Shown one piece after another: positions 63,925 through 64,000 of a stretch of DNA of 64,000 nt. Origin of the DNA: Terriglobales bacterium (GTDB taxonomy: Bacteria; Acidobacteriota; Terriglobia; Terriglobales; Acidobacteriaceae); assembly GCA_035573675.1 (NCBI GenBank), contig DATMAB010000010.1, positions 1-64,000 on the forward strand. Direction: 5' to 3'. The first letter of the stretch is position 1, and every line of letters begins with the position of its first letter. Made by a program: the position numbers and the translations under genes. The notes below the pieces were generated by a model, which did no database searches, was not told where the DNA came from, and saw nothing but the letters and a program-made list of their open reading frames with translations.

Positions 63925-64000
63925 CTAGTCGAAGCTCTGCTCTTCCGGCGCTCCGTGCCGCCGGAGCAACTGCGGCAGGTTCTGCGAGAACGCTGAGCGC
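63925..64000 (-). CDS. Partial C-terminus of a minus-strand gene
   Basis: The last 24 codons of a frame running in from the window edge read RSAFSQNLPQLLRRHGAPEE then QSFD and a TAG stop (63927-63925). The stop is 8 bp from the palindrome at 63877. The sequence is too short to identify; it could also be a chance frame. Confidence 0.4.
   Translation of the reverse strand, partial: RSAFSQNLPQLLRRHGAPEEQSFD

Overview
The window looks like a chromosomal segment of a GC-rich member of the Acidobacteriota. The best marker is a run of three VWFA-related secreted proteins of a type abundant in that phylum. Other pointers are a DUF6599-like protein, TonB/TPR proteins, a Ser/Thr kinase with C-terminal membrane helices, a FIMAH-like domain and many short intergenic repeats. 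No rRNA, CRISPR array, integrase, phage gene or transposase gene was seen. Three tRNAs are present: Thr-CGT, His-GTG and Pro-TGG.

Layout. 0-7.9 kb: RluD-type pseudouridine synthase, three VWFA proteins, an MglA-like GTPase, a TIM-barrel-like secreted protein and an M48 protease. 8-16.6 kb: ilvE, pilT, recX, an alaS with an unusual internal insertion, a TPR protein, a YdeI-type protein and an FMN split-barrel protein. 16.6-22.7 kb: Rieske oxygenase, then a probable c-di-AMP (ydaO-type) riboswitch ahead of a lytic transglycosylase and an amidase, a DUF6599-like protein and a candidate small RNA. 23-32 kb: MerR-TPR protein, acyl-CoA dehydrogenase, PilZ protein, M23 peptidase, YheT-like hydrolase, FmdB protein, GT87-like membrane protein and AsmA-like protein. 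32-44 kb: a UDP-sugar dehydrogenase homologue that has lost its catalytic residues, a Kelch-FIMAH protein, 2'-5' RNA ligase, DUF4112, a cysteine synthase-like enzyme, two TonB-domain proteins, a ceramidase-like protein and a Ser/Thr kinase. 44-55.7 kb: DoxX, a nucleotidyl-cyclase-like protein, M28 peptidase, thioredoxin-like protein, mutY and a minor-pilin operon. 55.7-64 kb: a large radical SAM protein resembling tetraether lipid synthases, two unknown genes, a DUF805-SRPBCC protein, a serine hydrolase, RlpA and a HIT protein.

Themes. Type IV pili and polarity are served by PilT, the MglA-like GTPase, the PilZ protein and the minor pilins. Envelope turnover is served by the transglycosylase, amidase, M23 peptidase, RlpA and M48 protease, with likely c-di-AMP control of the first two. 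The radical SAM protein may build membrane-spanning lipids. Many genes have a good -10 hexamer only 6-14 nt before the start codon and no Shine-Dalgarno site, which suggests leaderless transcripts. Intergenic gaps hold several repeat families: inverted pairs of degenerate short words, GTAG-type double hairpins resembling REP elements, and a palindrome found just after two stop codons.

All functional names come from reading motifs by eye; no database search was run.
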